A DNA stretch of 40,701 nt from NCBI RefSeq assembly GCF_021390535.1, contig NZ_JAJUXG010000033.1, forward strand, positions 1 to 40,701. Direction: 5' to 3'. Shown piece by piece: positions 1-7,847 of the stretch. The stretch is from Dyadobacter sp. CY312 (GTDB taxonomy: Bacteria > Bacteroidota > Bacteroidia > Cytophagales > Spirosomataceae). Both the position numbers and the translations under genes were made by a program. Under the pieces are notes generated by a model, which was not told the DNA's origin, ran no database searches, and saw nothing but the letters and a program-made list of their open reading frames with translations. Within the stretch, counting starts at the first letter, position 1, and every line of letters starts with the position of its first letter.

Positions 1-58
1 CGGCTTTAAAATCGGGTTCGTAACTGCGACGTCCTTTGTTCGCTTTTTGACTCTCCAT
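1..58 (-). CDS. N-terminus of an IS transposase (IS3-type OrfA?), cut by window edge
   Basis: Read on the minus strand from an ATG at 58, the only 19 codons in the window give MESQKANKGRRSYEPDFKA. A basic stretch followed by RRSY-x-x-x-FKA is the usual beginning of the small helix-turn-helix OrfA protein of IS3-family elements. The neighbouring hydrolase on the other strand has lost its first part, as expected if this element inserted there. The family assignment rests on 19 residues only, so it is tentative. The IS terminus should lie between about 59 and 100; the minus-strand stretch TAGAAAAGCGGCACAC (82-97) is a candidate terminal repeat. Confidence 0.42.
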   Translation of the reverse strand, partial: MESQKANKGRRSYEPDFKA

Positions 59-97
59 TTTTGCAAAATTTATGCAAAAAAGTGTGCCGCTTTTCTA

Positions 98-333
98 GAC
101 CACCTCACCCTTCTTTGCCAAACGTACCAGTGATTGTGCTGACCAGCATGCAAGTAGATGCCACGCATCCTTTGTCAGACAAGCAAATTTTTTATAGTGC
201 ACACGAATTGTTAGGAAAGGATGTAGCCGATTTCACTCATGTTTCCACAACAAAATCAGGACACTTTATTATGATTGACGAACCGACCCTGGTAATTGAT
301 AATTTTAATTTATTGATTTCAAAGTTGAAATAA
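98..333 (+). pseudogene. 3' remnant of an alpha/beta hydrolase, truncated by an insertion sequence
   Basis: About 70 codons remain of what looks like the C-terminal end of an alpha/beta-fold hydrolase. VPVIVLTSMQVDA is the strand-and-loop region that usually carries the catalytic acid, and TTKSGHFIMIDEPTLV contains the typical catalytic histidine (SGH followed by a short helix near the end of the protein). The nucleophile elbow and everything before it are missing. The upstream sequence reads as the start of a transposase on the opposite strand. An open frame can be followed back to position 10, but the first codons belong to the insertion sequence. Probably non-functional. Confidence 0.55.
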
Positions 334-344
334 AAATTGCTATT

Positions 345-944
345 CTACACTGCACCTGTCATATCGCCAGAAAACCTCTCGATAAACTTTTCTCCTAAAG
401 GCGATAGTTCATAGCCTATATTATGGCTAATGGTCAAACCTAAATTTTTCAGTTTTCGGATATTGAGTTTTAACCACTCTTTTTCAAAGCCAGTTTGCAT
501 GGCAATACCGACAGCGTGCAAATTGGGATTATCCTTTATCGTCAATAAAATTCTTTCTGTCCAATGTCCGTGCTTACTGAGATTGTCTAACCGAACTAAC
601 TTCTTTTTCAAATCAGCAAATTGCTGTTCAGATATTTCAGATTGCTCCCTTAATTTTATTCTGGGGTCTGCGGAATGATAGCTAATAGAGATTTTAAAAA
701 TAGTGCCTTCGCCATTTTGCACAAATGACTGTACCAACTGTTTTTTGTCAGGAAATCCTGCATTCAAAGCATCCTGGCTGGTAATATCACTTTCATTTAT
801 AGCTTCAATTGCATGGATCTGAACTAGACCAATGGAGGTATGCAGAAGGCTTCCCTTTTTTACGAAAGCTTTCTGCCACTTTCGAAATGCCAATGTAATG
901 TTACCTGACCTTATTCCTCTTAAATGTATCTCTTTAAATAACAT
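345..944 (-). CDS. ASCH/PUA-like domain protein with C-terminal winged-helix-like part
   Basis: 199 residues. The N-terminal part (MLFKEIHLRGIRSG, then RKWQKAFVKKGSLLHT and IGLVQIHAIEAI) has the layout of an ASCH domain, a PUA-related fold thought to bind RNA: a start in a short strand, a G-x-K/R pocket segment and a strand ending in polar residues. The last 60 residues (LKLNIRKLKNLGLTISHNIGYELSPLGEKFIE) look like a winged helix with the L-S-P-L-G-E signature of such domains. The start lies 2 bases after the stop of the upstream reductase, so the two genes are translationally close and probably co-transcribed with the VOC gene. The cellular role is unknown. Confidence 0.6.
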   Translation of the reverse strand: MLFKEIHLRGIRSGNITLAFRKWQKAFVKKGSLLHTSIGLVQIHAIEAINESDITSQDALNAGFPDKKQLVQSFVQNGEGTIFKISISYHSADPRIKLREQSEISEQQFADLKKKLVRLDNLSKHGHWTERILLTIKDNPNLHAVGIAMQTGFEKEWLKLNIRKLKNLGLTISHNIGYELSPLGEKFIERFSGDMTGAV

Positions 945-946
945 AG

Positions 947-1801
947 TTACAAGCCTCTGACATATTCACTCAAACTTAATGGTGCTCTACCAAGTAATTT
1001 TTCAAGTGTACTATCTGTATAGGAAAATTCGCCTGCTTTAATAGCATGGGCCATACTAACCAATAAATCCGCCACTTGCACCGGCAGTTGGTGGGCTATG
1101 AGCTCTTCTCTGAAAATTGTATCTGAAATATCAATGTGCTGGACATTCATTTTCTTCTCAGCATTTATCAACTGTGCCAATTCGGCAAATGTATAGGCTC
1201 TGCTCCCGGTTATTTCGTATGTTTCGCTCAGGCTCGTGGGTTCTGCCAGAACATTTGCAAGGGCTTCCGCAATATTATTCCTTGACACAAAACTTACCTT
1301 CCCGTTTCCCGACGGATAACGGATTTCTCCCGTCTGGAGAGCATTTCCCATAAATTCAGGTATGGCTTCCATGTACATACTGTTCCTGAAAATTGTATAG
1401 GGTATGTTTGTCTTTGCTATCAGCTCTTCCGTCTGATATTGTGTCTGCGTTCCTTGAAAAATAGTATTTGCGTGGGCTTTAACCATACTGGTATAAACAA
1501 TGTGCTTTACATTGTTTTCTGCCATAGCCTTAACAACATTTGCTTCTTGCTGTTTAGAAGTTTCTGTATCCACCCCAATAGTAGAAATCTGCAAAACCGT
1601 TTCTACACCTCTAAATGCCCCTTTAAGCGTGGCGGAATCATTGTAATCTGCTTGTCTGACAATAATGCCTTTTTGCTTGAACTCCCTTACCGTTTCCGGA
1701 TTCCGGACGATGGCAACGATGTCTTCAGGTTCTATTTTCTGCAATAAAAATGCAATGGTTGCTTTACCTAAATTTCCATTTGCTCCTGTAATAGCTATCA
1801 T
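947..1801 (-). CDS. NmrA/QorB-type NAD(P)-binding reductase
   Basis: 284 residues. The protein opens with the dinucleotide-binding motif TGANGNLG (residues 5-12), followed by VAIVRNPE, a stretch that selects NADP(H) in NmrA-like atypical short-chain dehydrogenases. The order of segments (GVETVLQIST, VKHIVYTSMVKA, YTIFRNSMYMEAIP) is that of QorB-type quinone oxidoreductases and NAD(P)H-binding sensor proteins. The active-site Tyr-x-x-x-Lys of classical SDRs is absent, as is normal for this branch. It is probably a soluble enzyme reducing quinones or aldehydes under stress. It sits between a VOC gene and an ASCH-like gene in one minus-strand run. Confidence 0.8.
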   Translation of the reverse strand: MIAITGANGNLGKATIAFLLQKIEPEDIVAIVRNPETVREFKQKGIIVRQADYNDSATLKGAFRGVETVLQISTIGVDTETSKQQEANVVKAMAENNVKHIVYTSMVKAHANTIFQGTQTQYQTEELIAKTNIPYTIFRNSMYMEAIPEFMGNALQTGEIRYPSGNGKVSFVSRNNIAEALANVLAEPTSLSETYEITGSRAYTFAELAQLINAEKKMNVQHIDISDTIFREELIAHQLPVQVADLLVSMAHAIKAGEFSYTDSTLEKLLGRAPLSLSEYVRGL

Positions 1802-1816
1802 AGCTTTGTTTGTGGT

Positions 1817-2182
1817 TTAGGCTTCCAATGCAAATAGCGCAATCCTGTTGCCCTCGCTATCCAAAACATGAGCAATAGTACCGGATTTTATCGGAGTAGT
1901 TTCCATTACAATTTTACCGTTGTTCGCCTTCACCCTTTCAAGTGCGGGATGTAACTTTTGTCCTGCATTGAAATACAGCATTGCGGACCGGTTTGACTGA
2001 CCGCCTTGGCCTTGTATCAATGACCCTGAGACATTACTTCCGTCAAACGGAAAAGCCAGGGATTTAAAACCTTCTGCTTCCATTTCTGTCAAAGAGATTT
2101 CCAATACATTTTCGTAGAATTTTTTTGCCCTGTCAAAATCTTGTACCGGCAACTCAAACCAAGTAATTACGTTGTTCATCAT
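1817..2182 (-). CDS. VOC (glyoxalase/bleomycin-resistance fold) protein
   Basis: 121 residues, the usual size for a single-chain VOC protein built from two beta-alpha-beta-beta-beta modules. Diagnostic stretches are ITWFELPVQDFDRAKKFYENVL at the first module and VLDSEGNRIALFA at the end of the second, where the final metal-site acid usually lies. The substrate cannot be told from sequence; relatives act on glyoxal adducts, aromatic diols or antibiotics. Two ATGs in a row occur at the start. The gene is 15 bases upstream of the reductase gene and 71 bases downstream of an AraC regulator, which may control the group. Confidence 0.82.
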   Translation of the reverse strand: MMNNVITWFELPVQDFDRAKKFYENVLEISLTEMEAEGFKSLAFPFDGSNVSGSLIQGQGGQSNRSAMLYFNAGQKLHPALERVKANNGKIVMETTPIKSGTIAHVLDSEGNRIALFALEA

Positions 2183-2253
2183 TTTCCTTTTTTTTATGAT
2201 GACACAAAATTAACTTGACTTAAAATTTCGAAATTGGATAAAACCGACAACGC

Positions 2254-3048
2254 TTAAATTTTCCATTCCGGAAAGTTTGCCACCTGCTCGTTTGCCCTAA
2301 GCCTAAAATGCTTCGGGCTTGTTCCAGCAAACTCATTAAAGTCTCTGATAAAATGAGATTGGTCGAAATAATTATTTTGATAAGCGATGTCTGTAAGCTT
2401 ATCAGATGGGGTTTGTCGCAGACTTTCCAAAGCGGATTGAAAGCGGTTTATTCTGGTATACATTTTAGGTGGTATACCAACGTACTGTCTAAAATACCTC
2501 TCCAAAGAACGTTCAGATATGTCCAATTCGTTTTGAACATGCCGTAAACTAACGCCTCTCAATAGTTGTGCTGCAGCAAAGTTTACTTTTCTGTTTTCTA
2601 TTTTCTTTTGGTTAGCTTGTTGCATCAAAAATGACGATAACAATTCAATTCTTTCACAAGTTGTACGGCTGTTGGAAAGCTGGTCGGCCAAATCGTTTTT
2701 AAACAATTCGCTGATGTCAACGTGCTTGTTGGTAAGTTCATTTGCATCAATTCCGAAAACAGATTTCAAGGCAGTCGGCTGAAAATATATACCGATATTT
2801 CTAAAATGATCTTTTGCAGCGTGATTTGTATGCTTCGTGGTTTGTCCGTAAAGAAATACTTGTGGAAGTAGTTTATCGTTTTCGTCGAAAAATGATTTGG
2901 GGTTTTCTTGAAAAATCAATCCTGGCAGACCATCAGACACTATTTTGAACGTCTTATGTGAGAAATTAATATCATTATCTCCCAACGTCCAAAAGTACCG
3001 GACGTATTTCCGCAATGGTTCTGCAGGATGTATTTGTTGATAGTTCAT
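2254..3048 (-). CDS. AraC-family transcriptional regulator
   Basis: 264 residues. The N-terminal half (HPAEPLRKYVRYFWTL, FKIVSDGLPGLIFQ) matches the sensor domain often called DUF6597 in Bacteroidota AraC proteins. The C-terminal hundred residues contain two helix-turn-helix units: LRGVSLRHVQNELDISERSLERYFRQYVGIPPKMY and LTDIAYQNNYFDQSHFIRDFNEFAGTSPKHF, the second being the classic AraC signature with the SPKHF end. It likely controls the downstream VOC, reductase and ASCH genes, which follow on the same strand; the effector is unknown. Confidence 0.85.
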   Translation of the reverse strand: MNYQQIHPAEPLRKYVRYFWTLGDNDINFSHKTFKIVSDGLPGLIFQENPKSFFDENDKLLPQVFLYGQTTKHTNHAAKDHFRNIGIYFQPTALKSVFGIDANELTNKHVDISELFKNDLADQLSNSRTTCERIELLSSFLMQQANQKKIENRKVNFAAAQLLRGVSLRHVQNELDISERSLERYFRQYVGIPPKMYTRINRFQSALESLRQTPSDKLTDIAYQNNYFDQSHFIRDFNEFAGTSPKHFRLRANEQVANFPEWKI

Positions 3049-3476
3049 TTTTTGTGTTCCGTCCCGTTTATCGGCAAGTTCATAGAATCGCTAAGTAGCT
3101 ACAAATCGACCTCTATCAAGCCGGCAGCAAGATTAAGCTTAACCATTTCAAGTGTCTTAAAACAGACTGTAAATGATTACAAGAGCTTATCTCCGGATTC
3201 AAATATAATTACTTTCGAATACTGCACGGTACTTTGGCTATTGAAATAATAACATTGATGTGCGCCATAATATGGTCAGGGAAAAACAGGTGTTAATGAC
3301 CGTAAAGTTTGCGGAATCAGCGGCTCTCTCGAACAGCATTATAGCAAGGGTTACACTAAATAAATTGCCCGAAGTCATTAGAAGGAAGTGGTTTCGGGCA
3401 AGTATTTACATTTGATGGCTCAATAAAGGTATAGGTACTATACATTTTTTCCGGATGAATAAATCTTCAAGCAGTA
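3049..3476. other. Intergenic stretch with no convincing gene
   Basis: This 428-base gap holds the upstream region of the AraC gene and degenerate sequence. A short open frame ending at 3438 finishes in S-L-E-G-S-G-F-G-Q-V-F, and its DNA (3380-3397) is repeated exactly for 18 bases at 6889-6906, so it may be the end of a lost gene. A weak 73-codon frame (3028-3249) has no recognisable features. No RNA gene is evident. Confidence 0.4.
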
Positions 3477-4043
3477 TCAGTTGCGGATAGCATCTATTTC
3501 ATTTCCAGACACATAAGTAAGCTCAACCACACCTGATTTAAATACTCTTGTCCCAGTCAACTTCAATCCGATGCGTTGATTAATATCTTCAAACAAGGGC
3601 TTACCCTTACCAAGAGCGACGGGATGGACAGAAATTTTGTAAACATCAATAAGTCCCAATTTTATAAATGTCCGTATCAGGCTGGCACCGCCGTAAAGCC
3701 AGATATCCTTGCCGCCTTCTTCCTTTATTTCTCTAACCTTATTTGCAATATCAGAAGATATAAAAGTGGCTTTCTCATCAGTTCGGTTCTGACTGGAAAA
3801 AACAAATTTATTCTTAGAGTGGATTCCTTCCCACATCTTTTTTTCTGCCGAATCTGCATGATCCTCCGGGTGGTAATTCCCCCAAGCGTCGTAACTTACT
3901 CTTCCATAGAACATCGTGTCAACACTTTCGATAAATGCTCCGAAGTTCATGTCTTCCTCCATAATACACCAATCAATTTCACCGTTAGGACCTTCAATAA
4001 AACCGTCTAGTGTAACTGCCAGATTTAAAACTATTCTTTTCAT
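3477..4043 (-). CDS. Dihydrofolate-reductase-like (RibD C-terminal domain) protein
   Basis: About 188 residues from the preferred start at 4043 (MKRIVLNLAVTLDGFIEGPNGEIDW). A start 36 bases further upstream is possible, but it adds a tail not normal for the family. The opening strand with SLDGFI-type loop, the segment MFYGRVSYDAW and the late IWLYGGASLIRTFIKLGLIDVYKISVHPVALGKGKPLF are typical of the RibD-C fold shared by riboflavin-pathway reductase and bacterial DHFR-like proteins such as YyaP/YwjB. It probably binds NADPH; the substrate is unknown. It lies 65 bases downstream of an AraC gene on the same strand and may be its target. Confidence 0.85.
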   Translation of the reverse strand: MKRIVLNLAVTLDGFIEGPNGEIDWCIMEEDMNFGAFIESVDTMFYGRVSYDAWGNYHPEDHADSAEKKMWEGIHSKNKFVFSSQNRTDEKATFISSDIANKVREIKEEGGKDIWLYGGASLIRTFIKLGLIDVYKISVHPVALGKGKPLFEDINQRIGLKLTGTRVFKSGVVELTYVSGNEIDAIRN

Positions 4044-4108
4044 TGTTATATCTAATTTCTTGCAAATTAATGCGGGCATTATTTTATGCTTTGGAAAAAT
4101 GCGACAAA

Positions 4109-4843
4109 TTAGAGTTGTGTCGGTGCCAGCCCTGTGTGCCGCCTTATATTATTGGCCAGATGTGCATGATCGTAAAAGCCACACTCAAATGCAATATCCA
4201 GTAAGCTTCTCTTCCCGCCCTCGCTCTGAATTATCCTCATAGCATTTTGAAAGCGAACAACATTCGAATATTCTTTCGGAGTAATTCCTATATGCTCTTT
4301 GAAATTTCGTTCTAACTGCCTGATGGTGGTGTAGTTCCTTTTGGCAAGCTCATCAATAGTCAATTGTCCCTTACGGTTATGGATATCTTTTAAAATTGAA
4401 TGCAGCGGATTATCCTGTTTTCTGATCCTGTCAGTGTAAAACTGATTTAGGTAGTTGGCAGGGTTTTGAAATATTCTGTCGATATCAAATGAGAGCTTTC
4501 GGTCTAATTCGATGGTGCTGCCTGTAAGCTCATTTTGTGCAGCGTAGTTGTAGAAATTTGAAAAAGTTGCCGGTTTCAGACATACTCCCAACAGATGAGT
4601 GCTATTGTCGATGAAGCTATCCTTAAACGAAGTCATTGTACCAACGACATAGGTTTTCCCGAATTCCATAGCAACGGAACCGTTATCTGTAACACAAGTA
4701 TCTCCCAAATTTATTACCAAACCCGGGCATCCATCCGGAAAGTTGCGCTCCCATTGCCGGTCGTGTTCACCACCTTTCATTTCCCAGAAGGAATGAATAA
4801 AAGGCACTAACTCTATACAGGGTGTTGTTTCTTTATATTCCAT
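4109..4843 (-). CDS. AraC-family transcriptional regulator
   Basis: 244 residues with the same plan as the other AraC protein in this window. The N-terminal sensor resembles DUF6597 (PCIELVPFIHSFWEMKG, NFPDGCPGLVINLGD). The C-terminal double helix-turn-helix is LTIDELAKRNYTTIRQLERNFKEHIGITPKEY and LLDIAFECGFYDHAHLANNIRRHTGLAPTQL. The two AraC proteins have diverged too far to be a recent duplication. The DHFR-like gene follows on the same strand and is the most likely local target. Confidence 0.85.
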   Translation of the reverse strand: MEYKETTPCIELVPFIHSFWEMKGGEHDRQWERNFPDGCPGLVINLGDTCVTDNGSVAMEFGKTYVVGTMTSFKDSFIDNSTHLLGVCLKPATFSNFYNYAAQNELTGSTIELDRKLSFDIDRIFQNPANYLNQFYTDRIRKQDNPLHSILKDIHNRKGQLTIDELAKRNYTTIRQLERNFKEHIGITPKEYSNVVRFQNAMRIIQSEGGKRSLLDIAFECGFYDHAHLANNIRRHTGLAPTQL

Positions 4844-5064
4844 GACAACGTGATTTTAGCATACATTACCCGTAACCACAAATATAAAAGTTTTAAAATT
4901 CTACATTATTCTTCTGGCTTTTGAAGCGCATTGATCCAGCTATACTCCTGGTTTGAATAAGCGCTTTAATTTCAGAAATCTGCCTATCGAAGCAGGAAGT
5001 AGTTTCGGGCTATTGGGTCAATCCCAATCATTATAGTGGCCTGATTTAAATACAGGAAATACTT

Positions 5065-5916
5065 CTATTTAGTGAGGTGCCTTTGCTTGAAGTTAAGCTC
5101 CATAAAGGCAAATATTTTATCAAAATGTTTCGTCGGCTCCTCGTGGGAGCCTTCAAGAACAACATGTTTATAAGGGTATTGAAACTGGCTGCTGACCAAT
5201 CTGGAAATCATTTTTTCTCCCATCTTTACAGCGGGGATTATCTCATCGCTGGTTGCGGATAGCAAAAGAATGGCCCCTTTGATTTTCTCTACTTTTATCA
5301 TAGCCTTTTGTTCGGCAACGGAATCTTTCATCATTGTTTCAAACGCTCCCCTCAAATCACGTTTCATTAAAAACGGGACAGACTCTTCGTTCACAGGGAT
5401 AAAAGACAACTCCTTTCCATCAAATGTCCAACAGGAAGAATTAAACTCCTGCGTATGTCCGGGGAAAACCGCATGACTGGACGACATTCCAATCACACAA
5501 TTGATATCGCTGTAATAACTGCCCAGCAACAATGCCAGGTCAGCACCCCTTGATCCTCCAACAACAGCAACACCACCCTTGCTTACATTCTTTTGCTTTT
5601 TTGCAGCTGCGATGGCCTTGTAAACGTCATCAACAGCAATTCTGTCTAAAATTTCCGGAGTGCCTTTGCATCCGAAATATCCGACGGCAAGAAATGCATA
5701 TCCCTTTTCGGTAAATTCATTCCGGACTTTTTCCCAGCGATCTGTCCCCCAGGCATTGCCGCCTTCTGAGCCACCCAAACCAACAACCAACGGTTGATTC
5801 TTTCCGTTTCCTGTATAAAGAATGGCTTCAACATTCGGCACCTCTAATGTATCCTGAGAAAATGCAGAAAAGGATGAAAGACTTAAAAAGAGAAGGAATA
5901 AAGGTCGCAGGTTCAT
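5065..5916 (-). CDS. Secreted BAAT C-terminal-like acyl hydrolase
   Basis: 283 residues. A signal peptide (MNLRPLFLLFLSLSSFSAFSQ) directs it to the periplasm. The body is an alpha/beta hydrolase of the BAAT C-terminal/dienelactone-hydrolase type: oxyanion region VVGLGGSEGGNAW, nucleophile elbow GGSRGAD (Ser in G-x-S-x-G), acid in LSATSDEIIPAVKMG and histidine in LEGSHEEPTKH. A catalytic triad is therefore visible. The natural substrate is unknown; family members cut thioesters or esters. It stands alone, with about 220 bases to the AraC gene on one side and 70 to the Crp-like gene on the other. Confidence 0.78.
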   Translation of the reverse strand: MNLRPLFLLFLSLSSFSAFSQDTLEVPNVEAILYTGNGKNQPLVVGLGGSEGGNAWGTDRWEKVRNEFTEKGYAFLAVGYFGCKGTPEILDRIAVDDVYKAIAAAKKQKNVSKGGVAVVGGSRGADLALLLGSYYSDINCVIGMSSSHAVFPGHTQEFNSSCWTFDGKELSFIPVNEESVPFLMKRDLRGAFETMMKDSVAEQKAMIKVEKIKGAILLLSATSDEIIPAVKMGEKMISRLVSSQFQYPYKHVVLEGSHEEPTKHFDKIFAFMELNFKQRHLTK

Positions 5917-5985
5917 GACAGTTGTTTTTGGTTATCACAAAAGTCGTCTTCCCTGATGATAAAACATTTGACCCAGATCAAAAAA

Positions 5986-6561
5986 TCACCGCTCCGATCT
6001 TATCCTGCTTAGAGTCTCCTGAGCAATCCCAAGATAGGATGCCACCATTCCTAAGGGAATACGATGGTGTATATCATTGTATGTGCGAATAAAATGCTCG
6101 TACTTCTCTTTGGCAGTAGTGAAGCGTAATGAAGTAATCCGTTCCATAAGGTGCCCGAAAACGGTGCCCATTGACAGTCTGGAATAACGTTCCATTTCCG
6201 GGTAATGATCAAACAAAAAAACAAGGTCTTCCACACTCAGACAAAATGTTTCAGAATCCTCAATAGCCTCAATGAAGTAAATATCTTTTTGCCTTGTGAT
6301 AAAACTTTTCGGGGAGTTAGACCATTCGTTTTCGGCGGGGAAATATTCACTGATTTCTTTTCCATCCTTTATAAAGTAAGCTCTGAAAAGCCCCTTTTGG
6401 ATGAAGTAGGATTTCGTGCAAATCTTATTGGCGTCGTGAACCAACTCCCCCTTTTTGAACGCTGCAAAACTAATCCGATCGTTCAAAGCAGATTTCAGCT
6501 CATCAGATAAGCTAATGTACTTTTCAAAATGCCGAAATAGGGCAGTATTTATTTCAGTCAT
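5986..6561 (-). CDS. Crp/Fnr-family transcriptional regulator
   Basis: About 191 residues from the start MTEINTALFRHFEKYIS at 6561, chosen because an AAGGAA stretch precedes it; an ATG 30 bases earlier is less likely. The cyclic-nucleotide-binding fold is recognisable in FAAFKKGELVHD, SYFIQKGLFRAYFIKDGKEISEYFPAENEW and EAIEDSETFCLSVEDL. The helix-turn-helix is near the end (IPLGMVASYLGIAQETLSRIRSE). The residues that hold the cAMP phosphate (R-S/T-A after G-E) are absent, as in most Bacteroidota members, so the ligand is unknown. The C-terminus is short. Confidence 0.83.
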   Translation of the reverse strand: MTEINTALFRHFEKYISLSDELKSALNDRISFAAFKKGELVHDANKICTKSYFIQKGLFRAYFIKDGKEISEYFPAENEWSNSPKSFITRQKDIYFIEAIEDSETFCLSVEDLVFLFDHYPEMERYSRLSMGTVFGHLMERITSLRFTTAKEKYEHFIRTYNDIHHRIPLGMVASYLGIAQETLSRIRSER

Positions 6562-6968
6562 AGTAATGGCTTTCCTTTTAAATCCTATCAAATTTAGGGT
6601 TATTCGTGAGTTCTACTTTCCTTTTACAAAAAGGGAGACATTGGGTTTCTTTAAAAGCACATTGACACGATTGAATACTATCAAGTATCACCTCAATACC
6701 CATGAGCGCTTAATTTAGGCTATAGCCAACTATTGCTTAGTTTAAACAATCTGCTTCGGATACATAATTGTTTGCTTGAAAATACGATATAATGACACAG
6801 TAACCTTTGCAAAGACATCAGCGGCTTTTCCGATGAATGTTGCAGCAATGGTTATACCGATTCCCTGCCCGAAACCTGTTCCGACCAAAGAAGGAAGTGG
6901 TTTCGGCCAGCTGCTTTTTGGCGCAACAAATCATTTTAATAAGCTGGAATAATACGCCCTTTCTTTTG
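6562..6968. other. Intergenic region with a gene-end remnant
   Basis: No complete gene is visible in about 400 bases. On the plus strand an open frame of about 50 codons ends at 6952 with ...PKPVPTKEGSGFGQ... and ...NHFNKLE, which reads like the C-terminus of a lost protein. Within it, 6889-6906 repeats 18 bases found at 3380-3397. The remnant runs straight into the hairpin repeat at 6969-7020. This is probably a recombination junction bordering the PRTRC operon. Confidence 0.4.
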
Positions 6969-7020
6969 CTACTTTTCTTGGGCGAGCAAAGAAAAGTAGC
7001 GCCCGCTTCCAACGCGGGCG
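6969..7020. repeat. Double-hairpin (REP-like) repeat at the end of the PRTRC operon
   Basis: Two perfect inverted repeats lie side by side. CTACTTTTCTT (6969-6979) and AAGAAAAGTAG (6989-6999) form an 11-bp stem with a 9-base loop. CGCCCGC (7000-7006) and GCGGGCG (7014-7020) form a 7-bp stem with a 7-base loop. The last 17 or so codons of the ThiF gene, including its stop, lie inside this repeat. Similar extragenic palindromes occur in many copies in Bacteroidota genomes, from memory; copy number here is not checked. Confidence 0.6.
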
Positions 7021-7847
7021 TTACTAAAAGTTTCAGCAACTTTTAAAGGCTGTGTTATCAGCGTTTCGAGATTTACAAAAATACCTCTGTTCTCTGTCAT
7101 ACCTTGTCGCAGTAATGACCATAACAATGCGCTTCCAAGTTGCGTTATTGTAGCATTGATAAATAAGTCTTGTTTTTCTAAGGCTTCGGGAAGTGAACAG
7201 CTTGGCGTGTTGTCGGCAGTTTCAGACGACTGTAACAGACTGCCAAATTCATCAGTTACAAAAGGAAGGTTTTTTATGGTCTTGAATTTCTTTGAAGCAG
7301 GTTGAAGAATATCGCCGATTGTTGAAAGAATAACCTGTCCCGTGCTTTTGCTATTGCCGTAATCCATCCAATAAAATGGTCTGTCTCTATGCTGTGTACT
7401 ACTGTCGGCAAGACTTTTGAGCAATTCAGCAATCTGCATCCTTGCCGATACGCTGTCTACACAACTGATGAATATGTTTGCACAAACAAATGAATTGAAA
7501 CGTTGCAAATTCTCTTGGCTGAACTGATACGGAACTGATTTCCAATTTGTACCGAAAAAGCGGTTGATATTGTTTATCCGCGCTACAGTTTTTTTAAGGC
7601 CAAGTTCAGAGACAGCAAACCGCTGTCTTCCCAGATTAGCATGGGTTATTACATCATCATCAAACATACGCACATATAATCCTGCATGCCCGAGGGCGTT
7701 GAGCGAATGATTCATTTCTGCAAGAGCTGTCAGTACACGGCTTCCTGTTCCACCCGCTCCAATCAGGTTTACCGTTATTGGATTTGTCGGGCTTAACAGA
7801 TAAGCAGGTGCAAAGTGCATAACAGGTTTGATTATAGGCGTATTCAT
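6969..7847 (-). CDS. PRTRC system ThiF-family protein
   Basis: 292 residues. This is the E1-like (ThiF/MoeB) member of the PRTRC cassette (ParB-related, ThiF-related cassette). The nucleotide-binding motif GAGGTGSR is at residues 30-37. It is followed by VRMFDDDVITHANLGRQRF, which includes the acidic residue and the NxxRQ that contact ATP in this superfamily, and by the second strand FISCVDSVSARM. Family members adenylate the C-terminus of a small protein; which one is unknown here. The start overlaps the PRTRC B stop by 4 bases. The last ~20 residues (SNARVGSGRYFSLLAQEK) come from a hairpin repeat and are probably not native. Confidence 0.88.
   Translation of the reverse strand: MNTPIIKPVMHFAPAYLLSPTNPITVNLIGAGGTGSRVLTALAEMNHSLNALGHAGLYVRMFDDDVITHANLGRQRFAVSELGLKKTVARINNINRFFGTNWKSVPYQFSQENLQRFNSFVCANIFISCVDSVSARMQIAELLKSLADSSTQHRDRPFYWMDYGNSKSTGQVILSTIGDILQPASKKFKTIKNLPFVTDEFGSLLQSSETADNTPSCSLPEALEKQDLFINATITQLGSALLWSLLRQGMTENRGIFVNLETLITQPLKVAETFSNARVGSGRYFSLLAQEK

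Noticed and set aside
6818..7046. Short frames on both strands near the end of the PRTRC operon
   Set aside because: They run through a hairpin repeat and degenerate DNA; no protein-like features beyond the C-terminal scrap noted in the intergenic entry.
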